Assembly: GCA_947095535.1 (NCBI GenBank)
Contig: OX352772.1
Location: forward strand, 275,042,336-275,106,335
Source: Poecilobothrus nobilitatus
Lineage: Eukaryota > Arthropoda > Insecta > Diptera > Dolichopodidae
Length of the DNA: 64,000 nucleotides
Reading direction: 5' to 3'
How positions within the stretch are numbered: the first letter of the stretch is position 1; each line of letters begins with the position of its first letter. A program made the position numbers and the translations under genes. The notes under the pieces are model-generated. The model worked only from the letters and a program-made list of their open reading frames with translations, had not been told where the DNA came from and searched no databases. This document shows, one piece after another, positions 1 to 10,990 of this stretch.

Positions 1-500
1 GATGTTGGCAAGAGTATTTAAAACAGAGATGTTAATGTTCTTTTATACAATGTTATACACTTTACAATTTTTCGGAATACTTCTGATGTACAAGCTTATT
101 TTATATTCGTGCTGCACACATTATAAAAGAATTTTCATATGAGAAGCTATGTCATCTGAGCATCTTTAAGATATAGGGTTAGCCTGCATAGCACTTCTGT
201 ACAATTTGGTTGAAATTTTTAAGAGGAGGGATTAGCAAAAACCAAATTTCTAAATAAATATTCAGAAAATAGAGTGAGTGCTCCAATTACATGTCGATGA
301 CCTATTGAAGGCAGAGTTGACGTAACAATGGGATCGATTATTAAACAACATGCTTTGTTTTACACTTTTGCTAGGTATCCCGATGTTGTTAGAACAGTTC
401 CTTCGTAAATTTGTCTATTGTACTCCATGTTGTACTCCATTCTAGGCCTGCTAAAAGATTTCTTGCAGCGATACAAGAAGTCTAAACATCTTGTATTACA
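1..500 (-). pseudogene. LINE-A relic: C-terminal part of a non-LTR reverse transcriptase
   Basis: On the minus strand, with frameshifts, this stretch reads the post-palm part of the same reverse transcriptase found at 12939-14099. Matching blocks in the same order are a FLYRCK-like block near 490-460, a RPxMEYN block near 445-425, a NK...LIIDPIVTSTLPS block (compare RLINDPSVTSILTS) near 360-310, and GALTLFSEYLF (compare GSLTLFYRYLV) near 285-255. A stretch resembling the C-terminal tail follows toward position 1. The element is truncated at its 5' side near 500 and runs off the window. Stops and frame changes make it non-coding. The family assignment rests on my own alignment by eye to the 13-kb copy. 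Confidence 0.7.
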
Positions 501-1697
501 TATTTACGCACTTTTTAATATAGAAAATCAAGTTAAGTATGTATTGGTTTAAAACATTATCGTATATTTTAAATGTCATAAGTCATAACTGTTTTTTTTT
601 TAATTAAAAAAATTGTAATTTTGGTAATTTTTGTACTCAGTTTAATTGTACTTTGTTCTCAGTTGAGTGTATTATTGTGTATTTTCTGCTTATTACACAG
701 CGATTCATAATGGTATTAAAAGTTAAAAGAAAATTTACTGACAACTTAGACAATTTACATATATAATATGTATATATTATATTTTTTTTTTTTTATTTTT
801 AATTTGAATTTTGTGAAAAATTACCTTTTTATAACAATATAATTGTGTAAAATTTATAATTCAGATGGATTTTCTTTTCAAAAGTAAATGATTGTAAGCT
901 GTTACTTATTTGTTACTGTTGATGTATGAATGTGATTTTATTTTATTTATTTTAGATATATTAAAATAAAACACGTTTGTTTAATAATAATTATTAATAA
1001 AATTGTAAATACAAGATATTTTATTAATAGGAATTTAAATTATTTTAAACTAACACAAATTCAAATATGTTCTTAAATATGTTTTTAATTGATTCTTTTT
1101 TTAATAATAATTATTTATAAAATTGTAAATACAAAATATTTTATTAATATGAAATTTAAAAAAAACTAACACAAATTCAAATATGTTCTTAAATATGTTT
1201 TTAATCAATTCTTTTTTTTAATAATTTCTTATTACAATATTAATCGAATTTACTTTATGTACTGCTCGTTGTATTACGTTTTAACCACGTCCACGTTGTT
1301 TTGACAAGTGCCTCTAAAAAAATAATTGCAAGAAAAAAAAGAAGTTTTACCGCTTTCTTAAACTTGTTTGGAGAGTTTAACATCTGGGAAATAGAGTGAC
1401 CACTTCACTAGAATAATTGAGTTTAAAATTTTAATCCAACATGAATGTATAATTAACTTTAAAAAAAGAAAAAAAAAACAAATAATATAAAATTTTGCAA
1501 ATTTTTATTGGGGCATAATACCTTGAGCGTAAATCTCATAAAAATTATTTTTTGGTACCTAAGGTTTTATATCTGTTTTTTTTTTTTTGGAACAGAAAAA
1601 AAAGCTCTTGGATCTAATTTGAGTATGTACTTATTAAAAATAAATAATGTGTTGATCTTTTTCCATAAAATGATTATTTTTCAAAATTTAATTAAGG
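501..1697. other. AT-rich DNA without a recognisable gene
   Basis: Only short chance reading frames and poly-A/T runs are visible, apart from the tandem duplication at 981-1217. I see nothing that looks like an exon. Confidence 0.6.
981..1217. repeat. 120-bp tandem duplication
   Basis: A unit starting TTAATAATAATTATT at 981 is repeated from 1101 with few differences, and a third unit begins near 1218 and fades out. Both units carry the string AACACAAATTCAAATATG. It is a local tandem duplication with no coding content. Confidence 0.8.
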
Positions 1698-1889
1698 TTT
1701 TTTTGTAGTGCATTTCCCTGCCACATAAATGTGAACAAGAAATTACACAGCCTTTCCTTTTCAGACGTGGCTGTAAATGTCGTAAGGGGGAATAATTCTT
1801 ACGACGTGTGTGGGATTCAAATCCACACACCATCCGTGTTTTACAGCGTATTTTATACGCTCTTACCCATTAGACACCGAGGCCTTCCC
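1698..1889 (-). mobile_element. SINE-1 copy 1 (tRNA-derived SINE)
   Basis: Read on the minus strand, the element starts GGCCTCGGTG with an A-box-like TGTCTAATGG and a B-box-like GGATTTGAATCC, the internal RNA polymerase III promoter pattern of tRNA genes. It continues through a body shared with four other copies in this window and ends in a GGCAGGGAAATGCACTA tail and a poly-A run (poly-T at 1698-1704 on the + strand). The body contains a perfect stem, GTCGTAAG pairing with CTTACGAC. I found no clear target-site duplication. The anticodon region is replaced by a palindrome (GCGTATAAAATACGC), so it is not a working tRNA gene. Confidence 0.85.
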
Positions 1890-2219
1890 AAATTAATTTT
1901 TTATATTTTCGAAAACATTTCTTTAATTTTATTGTAATCTTATTTAATTTAAAAAAAAAGCAAGTAAATGTTACAAGTAAACAGTAAGTCGATGCAAACA
2001 ACTTATTAATACCCTAACCTGAAAAATTCAAAGAAAAAAATAAGAGAAATTTTTAATAATATCAATGAAACACAGTGACACCTTCGAGGACATTTCAAGT
2101 TTCTATCCTTAAAAGTTTCCAAAATAAGTTCGTTGAGACGTAGGCAATTCTCTAAATTCAAAATCATATAGGAGACATGACAGAATACCTAGCACTAAAT
2201 TTCAAGTTCATTTCTTTAT

Positions 2220-2610
2220 ATCATGAGAGATGTGTGGCATCTACCTGCTTCCAGTCATCTCCCCTGTCTCTCTTATTAAATTAGTACAAACTTTTAAATT
2301 TTTTTCTTTATTAGTTTTGGAGGTAATATGTTTGTTAAAGTTTTGAATGCGTCTGCCAGCTACGCGAACCGCCATTTCTTTTCACCACAAATTTCAGAGA
2401 CTCATGGAAATATAATAGCATCCTTGAACCAAATTTAAAGGTTCTATCTTTATTGGTTTTGGAGATATGCTGTTTGCTCCTACTATATATATTTCATCAA
2501 GATAGTTTTATTAGTTTTTGAATGAACGTGCGAACGGGTGGGCAAATAGACGGACGGACATCGTTAAATCGAACCAGGATGTGGCACTGGTAAAAAATAT
2601 GTACATATAT
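2220..2610 (+). repeat. Degenerate family-C interspersed repeat
   Basis: This stretch has the layout seen in the other family-C copies: several lines of TTTCA-type modules, then an ACGGACGGACA cluster at about 2552-2562 followed by a TTAAATCGA block. It is strongly diverged and has no ends that I can define. There is no coding potential. Confidence 0.5.
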
Positions 2611-3544
2611 ACATGTCCATATCTAACTTTTTTCCTTTTGGTGATTACAAAAACCCTGCTGAAGTCAATATACCCTATACTTTAAAAAATGTTTTCCAAA
2701 TCGTTTTTAATGTTTGAACTTTAATTTTTGCGTTTCTCACCTTTAAAAAATTGTCTAAAAAATTTGATTTAAAGTGGGTTAAAAAAATGCAATAATAATT
2801 TGTTCGGAGATAATCTTATTATTCTTTTTTTTTAAATTTCCAAAAATTAGAAGAATCTATAATAAGTAAAGGGGGGCTTTATGTAAATATGGAAAGTCTC
2901 CAATTTTGTTTTTACATTACAGTAAATTTTAATATTACATTTCGAAAAATATTCCACATTTTTTTTGATTTTAGAAGGCACTTGGGTAAATTTTCCTATT
3001 CTTTAACGTATTCAGATTAAACTTATCAATATGGAGCTAGAGCTCTACAGAAAATAAATCTTTCACAGAATAAATTTTCTCTACAAAAATCCATTCTCGT
3101 TTATCATTTCAAGTTTTGAAAATAGATCGACAGACGGATATATGTAGTAGATAATATATAGATTAATATACAACAAATCCATTTTAAAAATCCATATCAG
3201 TAAATTTAATGAAAAATACATAAGCTTTGTTTTATTATATTTTTTTTTTCATATTTCCACATTTGTCATGGAAAAATCAGATTCATTTTTAATTAAGTTG
3301 AAAAAATTTGAAATAAAATTAAAAATCAACCAAAATATGTTGTGTGTGTGTTGAGATTTAATTGAAAATTTAATATTTTGTCGAAAATAGGGGGCGGGGG
3401 GAGAGGGATGAAATTGTTTTAAGTATTTTTTTCATATTTTCTATAGACATGTAGTTATATCTAATTGTAAATTTATATGCTCATACATTTATATTATTTT
3501 TTTTGTTATATAAATATTAATTTACTTCAGAAATTCGATTAGTT

Positions 3545-3633
3545 TGACGTGATATAATAATCATCATATATAATATATATATATCATGATATTATTATAT
3601 CACGTCATATATTATATGACGTGATATAATAAT
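3545..3633. repeat. AT-rich palindrome with a third copy of its arm
   Basis: The string TGACGTGATATAATAAT at 3545 is answered by its reverse complement ending at 3607, forming a near-perfect cruciform-type hairpin with an alternating AT loop. A third copy of the same arm (TGACGTGATATAATAAT) follows at 3617-3633. It may be a tiny foldback or MITE remnant, or replication-slippage product. Confidence 0.8.
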
Positions 3634-3695
3634 GTATATTACAAAAATTTTCTTAATATAATCAACAGAATCTAGAAATATGTTTATACATTTTT

Positions 3696-4058
3696 TTGTA
3701 TAAGAAAATTTCGCAGTTTCTCCCATTTTTGGTTAAGGCTTTTCTAACTGAATTTTGTACAGTGAAATTTTCAGTTTCTTTATTTATAGTTGCAACATTT
3801 TTAAAACCGAAAATGGTTTCCTTTGATATTTACTTTGATAATTTTTATTTTATTGATATATGTTTAGCTAACGCGTCCGTAATCTTTATAGGCTCCAGAT
3901 TCATAGTGCACGTTCAAAACATAGGAGAATCTTTTCAATATGAGTTGATATTAAGCTTCCTTAGATTTATGCCACAGTTAAACCACTCACACGGAAAAAG
4001 ATTTAGAAAATTCTTAAATAGGTACTTCAATATTTTATATATTAGAATCTTCTCATAA
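3696..4058 (+). other. Unrecognised 120-codon open frame
   Basis: This is one of the longer uninterrupted frames outside transposon proteins. The translation is rich in Phe, Ile and Leu and resembles no family I know. The opposite strand also reads a protein-like but interrupted frame over the same stretch (about four stops), so it could be a decayed coding fragment on either strand or pure chance. No start context, signal or neighbour supports a real gene. Confidence 0.15.
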
Positions 4059-4974
4059 ATTCTTTAATCGAAATTTTTTCACTTTGCAAATAATTATACA
4101 ATATATTCTTAAGTAAGAAGATCCTTTTGTAAAACATTTTTTATGATGTGTCGGTGTTATTTACAATACAGTACTATGTAATAGCTTTTATATAAGTTTA
4201 TTATATTTTCATTACTAAATTTTTTCTATACTTAAATTACTTTACCTAATTTTCCTTCAAATAAATTTTATACTGTAGCAAATTTGTGTTGTGTATTTGA
4301 TATGTTTTAATAAATCATAACACGTTTTCACTTACAAATAAAAAAAAAAAAACAAAGCGTAAAGCGTATCAAGCGTAAATTCCCTTTCATTGTATCCATG
4401 AAAGAGAATTTAAAAAGATTTTTTCTAATTTTATGTATACATCATGCATACGTCACCAATCATTTAAACTTTTATTTAAAATTTTCATTTCTTTTTATAA
4501 AAAAACTAGGGGCCTATGTTAATATGTAGTTAAATTCTATGTTGAATCCCAATTCATATAATAGACAGTTTTTTTTTTTTTTTTTTCCTAAGGGAGGTGG
4601 GAATCTTCGAAAGACACCAAGAACTGCCCCTTGATAGTGTCAGATTCTTACTGACTAAACCCACCTCCCCCTTTAGCCAATAAAGTGGGATGAAATCCTT
4701 ACCTGCAAACACAGTATATTGGCTAGGGAGTGGGGATAGGAAAGGATAGGAAAATGGATACGGAAACATTGAATTGGGAGTGGGACTGTAAGGAAACAAT
4801 GAATCCGCCTATTATTATTATTTTGCTAACAGTGACTAAAGCCGTCGCAACAGTTACAACATGTAGTAGTAGTATATATATTACTACATGAAGTAATTAT
4901 TGAAGGCAACCCCCACTGTCACTGTAGCGGCTGTTATTATTGGTATTAATATTCTTATTAATATTATTATTATT

Positions 4975-5325
4975 TTACTACAGAGTCAGCGCCATCAGTG
5001 GATTACAACGCGCAGCAGTATATTACACCTTACTTGCATGATATAACCAAAGATGGCTCTACTGTAGCAGCTATTATTATTACTATTATTATTATTATAA
5101 TTATTGTTTTTATTATTACTATTATTATTATTATTGTTTTATTACTATTATTATTATAATTATTGTTACTATTATTATTGTTATTATTATTATTATTATT
5201 ACTATTATTGTTATTATTATACTACAGAGTCAGCGCCATCCGTGAATTACAACATGCAGCAGTATATAACACCTTATTTGCATGATATAACCAAAGATGG
5301 CTCCACTGTAGCAGCTATTATTATT
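4975..5325. repeat. 244-bp tandem unit: conserved block plus TTA microsatellite
   Basis: The block beginning CAGAGTCAGCGCCATC occurs at 4981 and 5225, each about 105 bp long and ending near CTGTAGCAGCTATTA. The blocks are separated by about 140 bp of TTA/ATT/ATTG microsatellite. The 244-bp period lies inside SINE-2. The Tyr/Leu-rich frame readable through it is low-complexity artefact. Confidence 0.8.
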
Positions 5326-5456
5326 ATAATTATTGTTATTATTATTACTATTATTGTTATTAATATTATTATTGTTATTATTACTAATATTAATTATTAC
5401 GATATACATTATTACGATATAAAAGTACTACATATTTTTTATTTATAACCTGACCG

Positions 5457-5511
5457 GGGTTTGAACCCAAGACCCTTCGATTGAAAGTTTGGCGACTTAA
5501 CCACTGCGCAA
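5457..5511 (-). promoter_or_regulatory. Internal pol III promoter (A and B boxes) of SINE-2
   Basis: The A box reads TTGCGCAGTGG (5501-5511, minus strand) and the B box GGTTCAAACCC (5457-5467). Both fit the tRNA consensus and sit about one tRNA length from the 5' end of the insertion. The source tRNA cannot be named with confidence. Confidence 0.75.
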
Positions 5512-5537
5512 TGAGTCAGATAATATAATAGACAGTT

Positions 5538-7529
5538 GCAGTTTAGAAAAATAGAGTTTATGGAAAAAGTACAATCCGTAAAAAATCAGAAAGCAAAACC
5601 AAATTCGTCAAAACACTAACTGAAATTATTTTTAAAATAACGCCAAAACAGAATTAAATTGTACAAAGAGCCTTTAGTTTGTGTACGTATATTTAGAATA
5701 CTTTGTATTGTGAGTGAAGACTATTATGTCTATTTATTTATCGAGTTCGAAATAAATGTTTTAAAGGTACGTGGGGAAAAAAGAATAGGTATCCGTAAAA
5801 CATTCGTAAAATGCACAAACAAAGTTTGGAGCAAAATTCAGTTAATTTTTTTTATAGACCACGTTGTCTGTAACAATATTGCGGTTGTTCGTTTTACCTT
5901 GCCCTAATGTAAAAAATTTAAAATCTGAAAAGACCGTATATTTGGCGTACAATTCTTGATTAAGATTGATTACATGGTACAGAGGGCGAGAAGACCGTAC
6001 AAATATTATGACAATTGCACAAACTGTAACCCTGCATAAAATTGACATACAAAATATTATAAATTGACATATAAAAAATTATTCAAATATAATTTTGGTT
6101 ATAAGAACTGCTGTATACTAAAATTTAAGTACTTATATGAGAAGAAATTGAATTCAAAAAAGAATACAATTAGAAAAGTTTTCTACAATCACTTCAAATA
6201 ATATACAAACATTCACACATAAATGCAACAATTTAATAGAAAAGTACAAAACCAAAACAATTATTATATATTTGAATTTTAAAGAAACTCTGCCCGCTTG
6301 TATACATATTGATTATTAGATACATATTGATTATTAGTATCAGATCAATATCATTCATCATTCATCATTATTTAAAATATCAATACATATTGTGATAAAT
6401 GATGATTTCTATCAATTTTTAAATTTTTTCTTTATATATACATGCATAAGTCAAAGTACATACTACATTTCTTACATATAGCCAAAGAATAGTTGAGCCG
6501 TTGAGATCGAGTCGACTCGAGAGGAAAAAAAAATACACAATTTTAAAGGAGGTAAGTGAGAAAGTCTCTTATAATTTTGTGTTTTTTTCTGTTATTCTGT
6601 TGTGCACGTTTTGTTACTGCTACCGTGTACCGACTATCGTAGGTACAATACTACTGTAATGTAAATATGAAATGTGTTGTTTTTTATGTTTTATTATTAA
6701 TATTAGTTATTACGTATAGGTTTTATAGTAGAAAAAATCGTAAAAAATATGTAGTTACTGATGTCCAAAGCTTGAAACGGAATTCATAATACGTAGTGTG
6801 TGGCTGAAAACTACTAAATTATAATTATAGATAGTATTTTTTACTGTGGTATGTAATCTAGTAGGTAATCAATAAATCGTAACCTTTTTAAGAAATGTAA
6901 TCTAAAATGAACTAATTCTCAATTGGCAAAATATATAACAATTTCAAATGCTTTATGTATTAGTTCTGTAACTAGTTGTCAGTATCTAATTCTAGAACTG
7001 GTATTTAAAGTAACCAGTTACGAAAATTCCTACTTTAGTATAAAATAGTATACATTTACCGTATACTAGTATTAAATAGTACTAGGTATATCATATTTGG
7101 AAAAATTTTAGATTGATAATCGTTGGGTGCAAGCAAGCAGATTCTAACTGCTTTTGAAGAATGTATATTACAATTGAATTCATTTGAATTTATTTTCCAT
7201 CTCTTTTGATAGCCTTTTACTTTCTAATTTGTATAATGTATATACATTTACATAGTTATATATTTTTTTGTACTTTTGTATGTATATTGTATGATATTAA
7301 TTATGTCAGATCTGATTTTAACAACCTAAAAGAATACAACAAAAATTCGTAATTTTTCTGTTAATTAAAAAAAAAAAAAGTGCGGACCTGGCTTGCTTGG
7401 ACAACGAATAATAAAAGTGCCGATGATAATGATTATAATAAAAATGAAATATTCTATATAAAGAAAAAAAAAAAAGAAATTTGCCATAGGACCATGGACT
7501 GGTCGTTTTATTCTACAGTGAGTATTATA
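5538..7529. other. AT-rich DNA; part of a family-A-like repeat near 6960-7190
   Basis: No gene is recognised. Near 7110-7190 the sequence resembles the GATTGATAATCGTT block also found at 22138 and 45375, so it is a fragment of the family-A variant. A less AT-rich stretch near 6490-6555 ends in AAGGAGGTAAGTGAG, which fits a splice-donor consensus; see findings. Confidence 0.45.
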
Positions 7530-8781
7530 CAGTCAGTTTCAATATGATTTACATACCACCAAATTTTGTTGGAACTAAGAACTGAAATTAAAATATCTTC
7601 TACAATTTTTATGAAATTGAACTCAAATTTAATTTATAAATTCTTTACTATTTGTTTAACAATTCTAAAAAATAACGACCACAAAAAGTTCAAAAACAAA
7701 ATAATAACATGCAAAAGAAAAATTTCATAATTATTTACACATTTATTAAGTGTTTCAATATTATTTACACATCGTAATTTAAAAATAAAAACAATGTAAT
7801 TCTAGAAACTAAGAAGGCTAACTTATATCAGCTAACTTATATTTTATTGAAATAGAGATTTTATAGCCATTTGAGTTTAATTTTTTATCATAATAAGGTA
7901 ATTAAAAAGAATAAAAATGCCACGAAGTAAAGAGTTAACTTTGGAAACACGTTTAGCGATCGTTGCTGATTATAAAAGTGGAATTTCGGCTTCTAAGCTT
8001 TCAAAAAATACAAATGTCACAAGCGTATGGTTTGTTATCAATTTTCCGAAAAAAACTAATAAAAAAAGCCTTCTAAATGTACCTGGAAGAGGCAAGAAAA
8101 GGGTAACAAATGAGAAAGAAGATAATTATACTTTTAGATATGCAAAGAGAAATCCAACCGAAAGTTTGAGAAATATTCAAAAAATGTTAACCGTAACAAA
8201 AAGAAAAAATAAGCAAAACAACAATTTAGAGAAGGCTTAAAGAAAAGAAAATTAAAGCGTATGTGTCTGGAAAACAGTCTTACATTTCTCCTAAAAACCA
8301 AAAACTTGGGCTAGGATTTGCTTTGGAGTATAAAAATAAACCTAAAGAATTTTAGGGGCGTATATTGTTAACGAAACGGACGAAACAGCTGTTTCATTAG
8401 ATGAGACATATGGTAAGTACTTTTATCATTCCCACCCAAGTGAAAAGGAAAAACGAGCTGTAAATATTCCAACACGTCATTCAAATGTATAGGAAAAATC
8501 ATTTTGTGGGAATGTGTTTCTTATAATGGTTTTGGTCCACTCATGCCCAGAAAAGATAAACGCAGCCGAGTATATGCATAATCTGAATTATATTGCACTT
8601 GTTGCAGGTACCGAGTTTGTAATTTTTTTGTTTCTAAACTTTTTTTTGTTGTTCTCTTTTTGAATTGTTGTAAAAATAGTAAAATTGCGTTCAATTTGAT
8701 AAAAATTGTAGAAGATATTTTGATTTCAGTTCATAGTCCCAACAAAATTTAATGGTGTGTAAATAATATTGAAACTGACTG
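7530..8781 (+). mobile_element. Tc1-type transposon with IR/DR ends, internally deleted
   Basis: The left end CAGTCAGTTTC (7530, after TA at 7528-7529) matches the right end GAAACTGACTG (ending 8781) in inverted orientation, and similarity extends about 95 bp inwards. A second copy of the end motif (TTTCAATATTATTTACAC) lies 216 bp inside the left end at 7753-7770. This direct repeat within the inverted repeat is the IR/DR arrangement of some Tc1-like transposons. The right inner repeat and the C-terminal half of the transposase are missing, so the copy is a deletion derivative. The same family appears at 63511-64000. Confidence 0.85.
7917..8630 (+). pseudogene. Tc1-like transposase, N-terminal and central part, broken
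   Basis: The frame opens MPRSKELTLETRLAIVADY, the start of the helix-turn-helix DNA-binding region of Tc1-like transposases, which would bind the element ends and cut at TA. The first ~100 codons are open (7917-8240) and include a basic PGRGKKR linker. After that the match continues only with frame changes: KAYVSGKQSYISPKNQKL, then TDETAVSLDE, the first catalytic Asp block, near 8373-8403, then HSHPSEKEKRAVNIPTRHS near 8429-8487. Similarity stops at VAGTEF near 8622, before the second and third catalytic acids. The protein cannot be functional. Confidence 0.85.
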
Positions 8782-8823
8782 TGTGTATATGTAGAGAAGT
8801 AAATAAAATATACGACAATTATA

Positions 8824-9652
8824 TAACGAGGAAGAGTGCAGTAGAGTAGAATGTGTCAACTCTGGGATACCAGTATGAACGTAATATATGCTGTTTCTAT
8901 AAAACTTGATCATCTTTTAAAAAATTTCAGATGTGTGAGTACCGACGGTAACTACCGAGATATATTTATGTAAATTGTGCAGTTGTATGACAGCTAACCG
9001 AATCTATTGTATTTGAAAAAAAAAAAATTTTTACACAAGTTATTGCCGTAAAACTTGATCATCTTTTGTAAGATTTCAGACGCTTAGCCCCATAAAGTTC
9101 CAAGAGGTGGAAGAAGCCTGAACCTACCACTCCAGGCCAATCAAATTTTACAGAAGTTGTTAGCATGAAATTTGACATCTTTCCACAAATTTTCAAATAC
9201 CTAACTTTAATAGACTCGAGAGTTATTTGCATTTGAAAAGAGAAGTTGTATGGCAGCTACCCGAACCTACAACTAGATACCTAGCCTAGCTTGAACTAGA
9301 TACCTCAGATACCTAGCTTGAATAGATACTGAGTTATTTCCATATAAAGAACGAAGTTGTATGGCAGCTATTCAAACCCAGCGACCGAAAATGCTGGATT
9401 TAAATAGCGAAACTTACAATTTTACAAAAGTAACGCAAACAAAATTTCATCCTCCTAGCTCCTTTAATTTTTCAGTTATTGTGCGGACAGAGGGATGGAC
9501 AGATGAACAGACAGACGTACATGACCTTATCGACTCAGAATTGGATTCTGAGTCGATTCATACATTTGACACTATATCTAGCTCGACTCCATTGAGGGTT
9601 CACAACCGTAATGGAAAATTTATTATATCCTTGATATATATGTATACATAGA
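8824..9652 (+). repeat. Family-C repeat, copy C1
   Basis: The repeat starts ACGAGGAAGAGTGCAGTAG and runs through repeated TTTCAGA/CCTAGCT modules to a GACAGATGAACAGACAGAC cluster near 9500-9520, a TCGACTCAGAATTGGATTC block and an ACACTATATCTAGCT block. The same order is seen at 10190-10990. Its start is shared with family A, and its right edge runs into the 37-bp minisatellite. It has no protein-coding capacity. Confidence 0.7.
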
Positions 9653-9782
9653 CATAGTTCATACGGGTATAATACCCGTATACTATATACATAGTTCATA
9701 TTGGTATAATGCCCGTATACTATATACATAGTTCATACAGGTATAATACCCGTATACTATATACATAGTTCATACGGGTATA
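9653..9782. repeat. 37-bp minisatellite built on a palindrome
   Basis: Three full units (9653-9689, 9690-9726, 9727-9763) and one partial unit (9764-9782) begin CATAGTTCATAC. Each full unit holds the palindrome TACGGGTATAATACCCGTA or a one- or two-base variant. The half-palindrome GTTCATACGGGTAT is also the inverted start of family A and C repeats, so the array appears derived from repeat ends. Confidence 0.85.
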
Positions 9783-10189
9783 AAAATGTATAGCATTATT
9801 CTGTATGTTGCAGAGTAAATTATAAAATAACAACATAAAAAGGAGTTTTAACATTATTGCATTGCATTAAAAGAGTATTCATTCTATAAAATATGATAAA
9901 AAAGATAAAAATTAATGTTATGAATGCAAATACAGCAAATAAAAATAAAAATAAGAAGAATAATTAAAAAACATCGTTGATAACGGAAAATCGCACAACA
10001 TATATAGTATAGACCACTAGAGAATAATAACAATTGGAATAAAAGAAAAAAGCATATAATTGCAAAAAACAGCAGCAGCAAAAAACATAAAAACAACAAA
10101 AAATACCTTGGATTTGAACAACCGGGAGTTAATGAATTCATTTTATTGGTATTCGCTTTTTAGAGGATATTTACAATTTGAATTTGAAT
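9783..10189. other. AT-rich spacer
   Basis: A- and AAC-rich sequence with no recognisable gene or repeat end. Confidence 0.5.
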
Positions 10190-10990
10190 TGAAAACGAGG
10201 AAAAATGCAGTAGAGTAAACTATGTCAACTCTGGGATACCCGTATGAACGTATTATATCCTGTTTTTATAAAACTTATCATCTTTTCAAAAATTTCAAAT
10301 GTTTCACTACCGACGTTAGCGACCGAGATATATTTATGTAAATTTTGCAGTTGTATAACACTACCCGAATCTATTGCACCAGCACAACTAAATTTTACAG
10401 AAGTTTTTTGCCCTAACACTTGATCATCATTTGTAAGATTTCAGACGGCTAACTTCATTAAATTCCAAGCGGTCCAAGAAGTCTGAATCGGCTGCTCTAG
10501 GCGAACCATATTTTACAAAAGTTCTTGGCATGTAACGCGACATCTCTTCACTAAATTTCAGTTACCTAGCTTCAATAGACACTGAATTATTTTCATTGAA
10601 AAGGAGAAGTTGTATGGCAGCTACCCTAACCGGTCGCACTAGCACAACCAAATTTTACAGATGTTGTTGGCCTGTAACTCGACATCATTTTGCAAAATTT
10701 CGGATACTTAACTTCAATAGATATCTATTTTTATATCAAGAAAGAAGTTGTATGGCAGCTACTTTAAACCGGCGGCCAAAAATGGTGGATTTAAATAGCT
10801 AAACTAACAATCCTGCAAAAGTAACGTAAAAAAAATTTCAGCCTCTTAGCTTTTTTATTTTTTGAGTTATCATGAGGACAGACGGACGAACGGACGCACG
10901 TGGCTTAATCGACTCAGAATTCGATTCTGAGCCAAAGTATACCTTCGACACTATATCTCTTGAACATAGTTTGTAAGGCTATAATGATGT
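10190..10990 (+). repeat. Family-C repeat, copy C2
   Basis: It has the same order of modules as C1: a GAGGAAAAATGCAGTAGAG start, a GATACCCGTATGAACG block, TTGTATGGCAGCTAC modules repeated twice (near 10608 and 10747), a GACAGACGGACGAACGGACG cluster at 10875-10894, then a TCGACTCAGAATTCGATTC block. No coding capacity is visible. Confidence 0.7.

Larger units (their letters stand above)
2611..4555. other. AT-rich DNA without a recognisable gene
   Basis: This stretch holds a long palindrome (3545-3633) and an unrecognised 120-codon open frame (3696-4058, +), both listed separately. Otherwise I see only AT-rich sequence and short homopolymers. Confidence 0.55.
4571..5522 (-). mobile_element. SINE-2: composite tRNA-headed SINE with LINE-A-like 3' tail
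   Basis: The insertion is bounded by a perfect 15-bp duplication, ATATAATAGACAGTT, at 4556-4570 and 5523-5537. On the minus strand it starts with a tRNA-like head (A and B boxes at 5501-5511 and 5457-5467). It continues through two ~105-bp conserved blocks (about 4975-5080 and 5221-5325) embedded in long TTA/ATT microsatellites, plus a decayed third block near 4840-4930. It ends in a ~220-bp tail and a poly-A run (poly-T from 4571). That tail aligns by eye with the 3' end of LINE-A at 12650-12870. Copying by target-primed reverse transcription with LINE-A machinery is the natural inference. Confidence 0.8.

Noticed and set aside
1731..1937. 68-codon open frame
   Set aside because: It is the antisense of SINE-1 copy 1.
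5104..5448. 114-codon open frame rich in Tyr, Leu and Ile
   Set aside because: It is translation of TTA/ATT microsatellite and SINE-2 blocks; low complexity, no gene.
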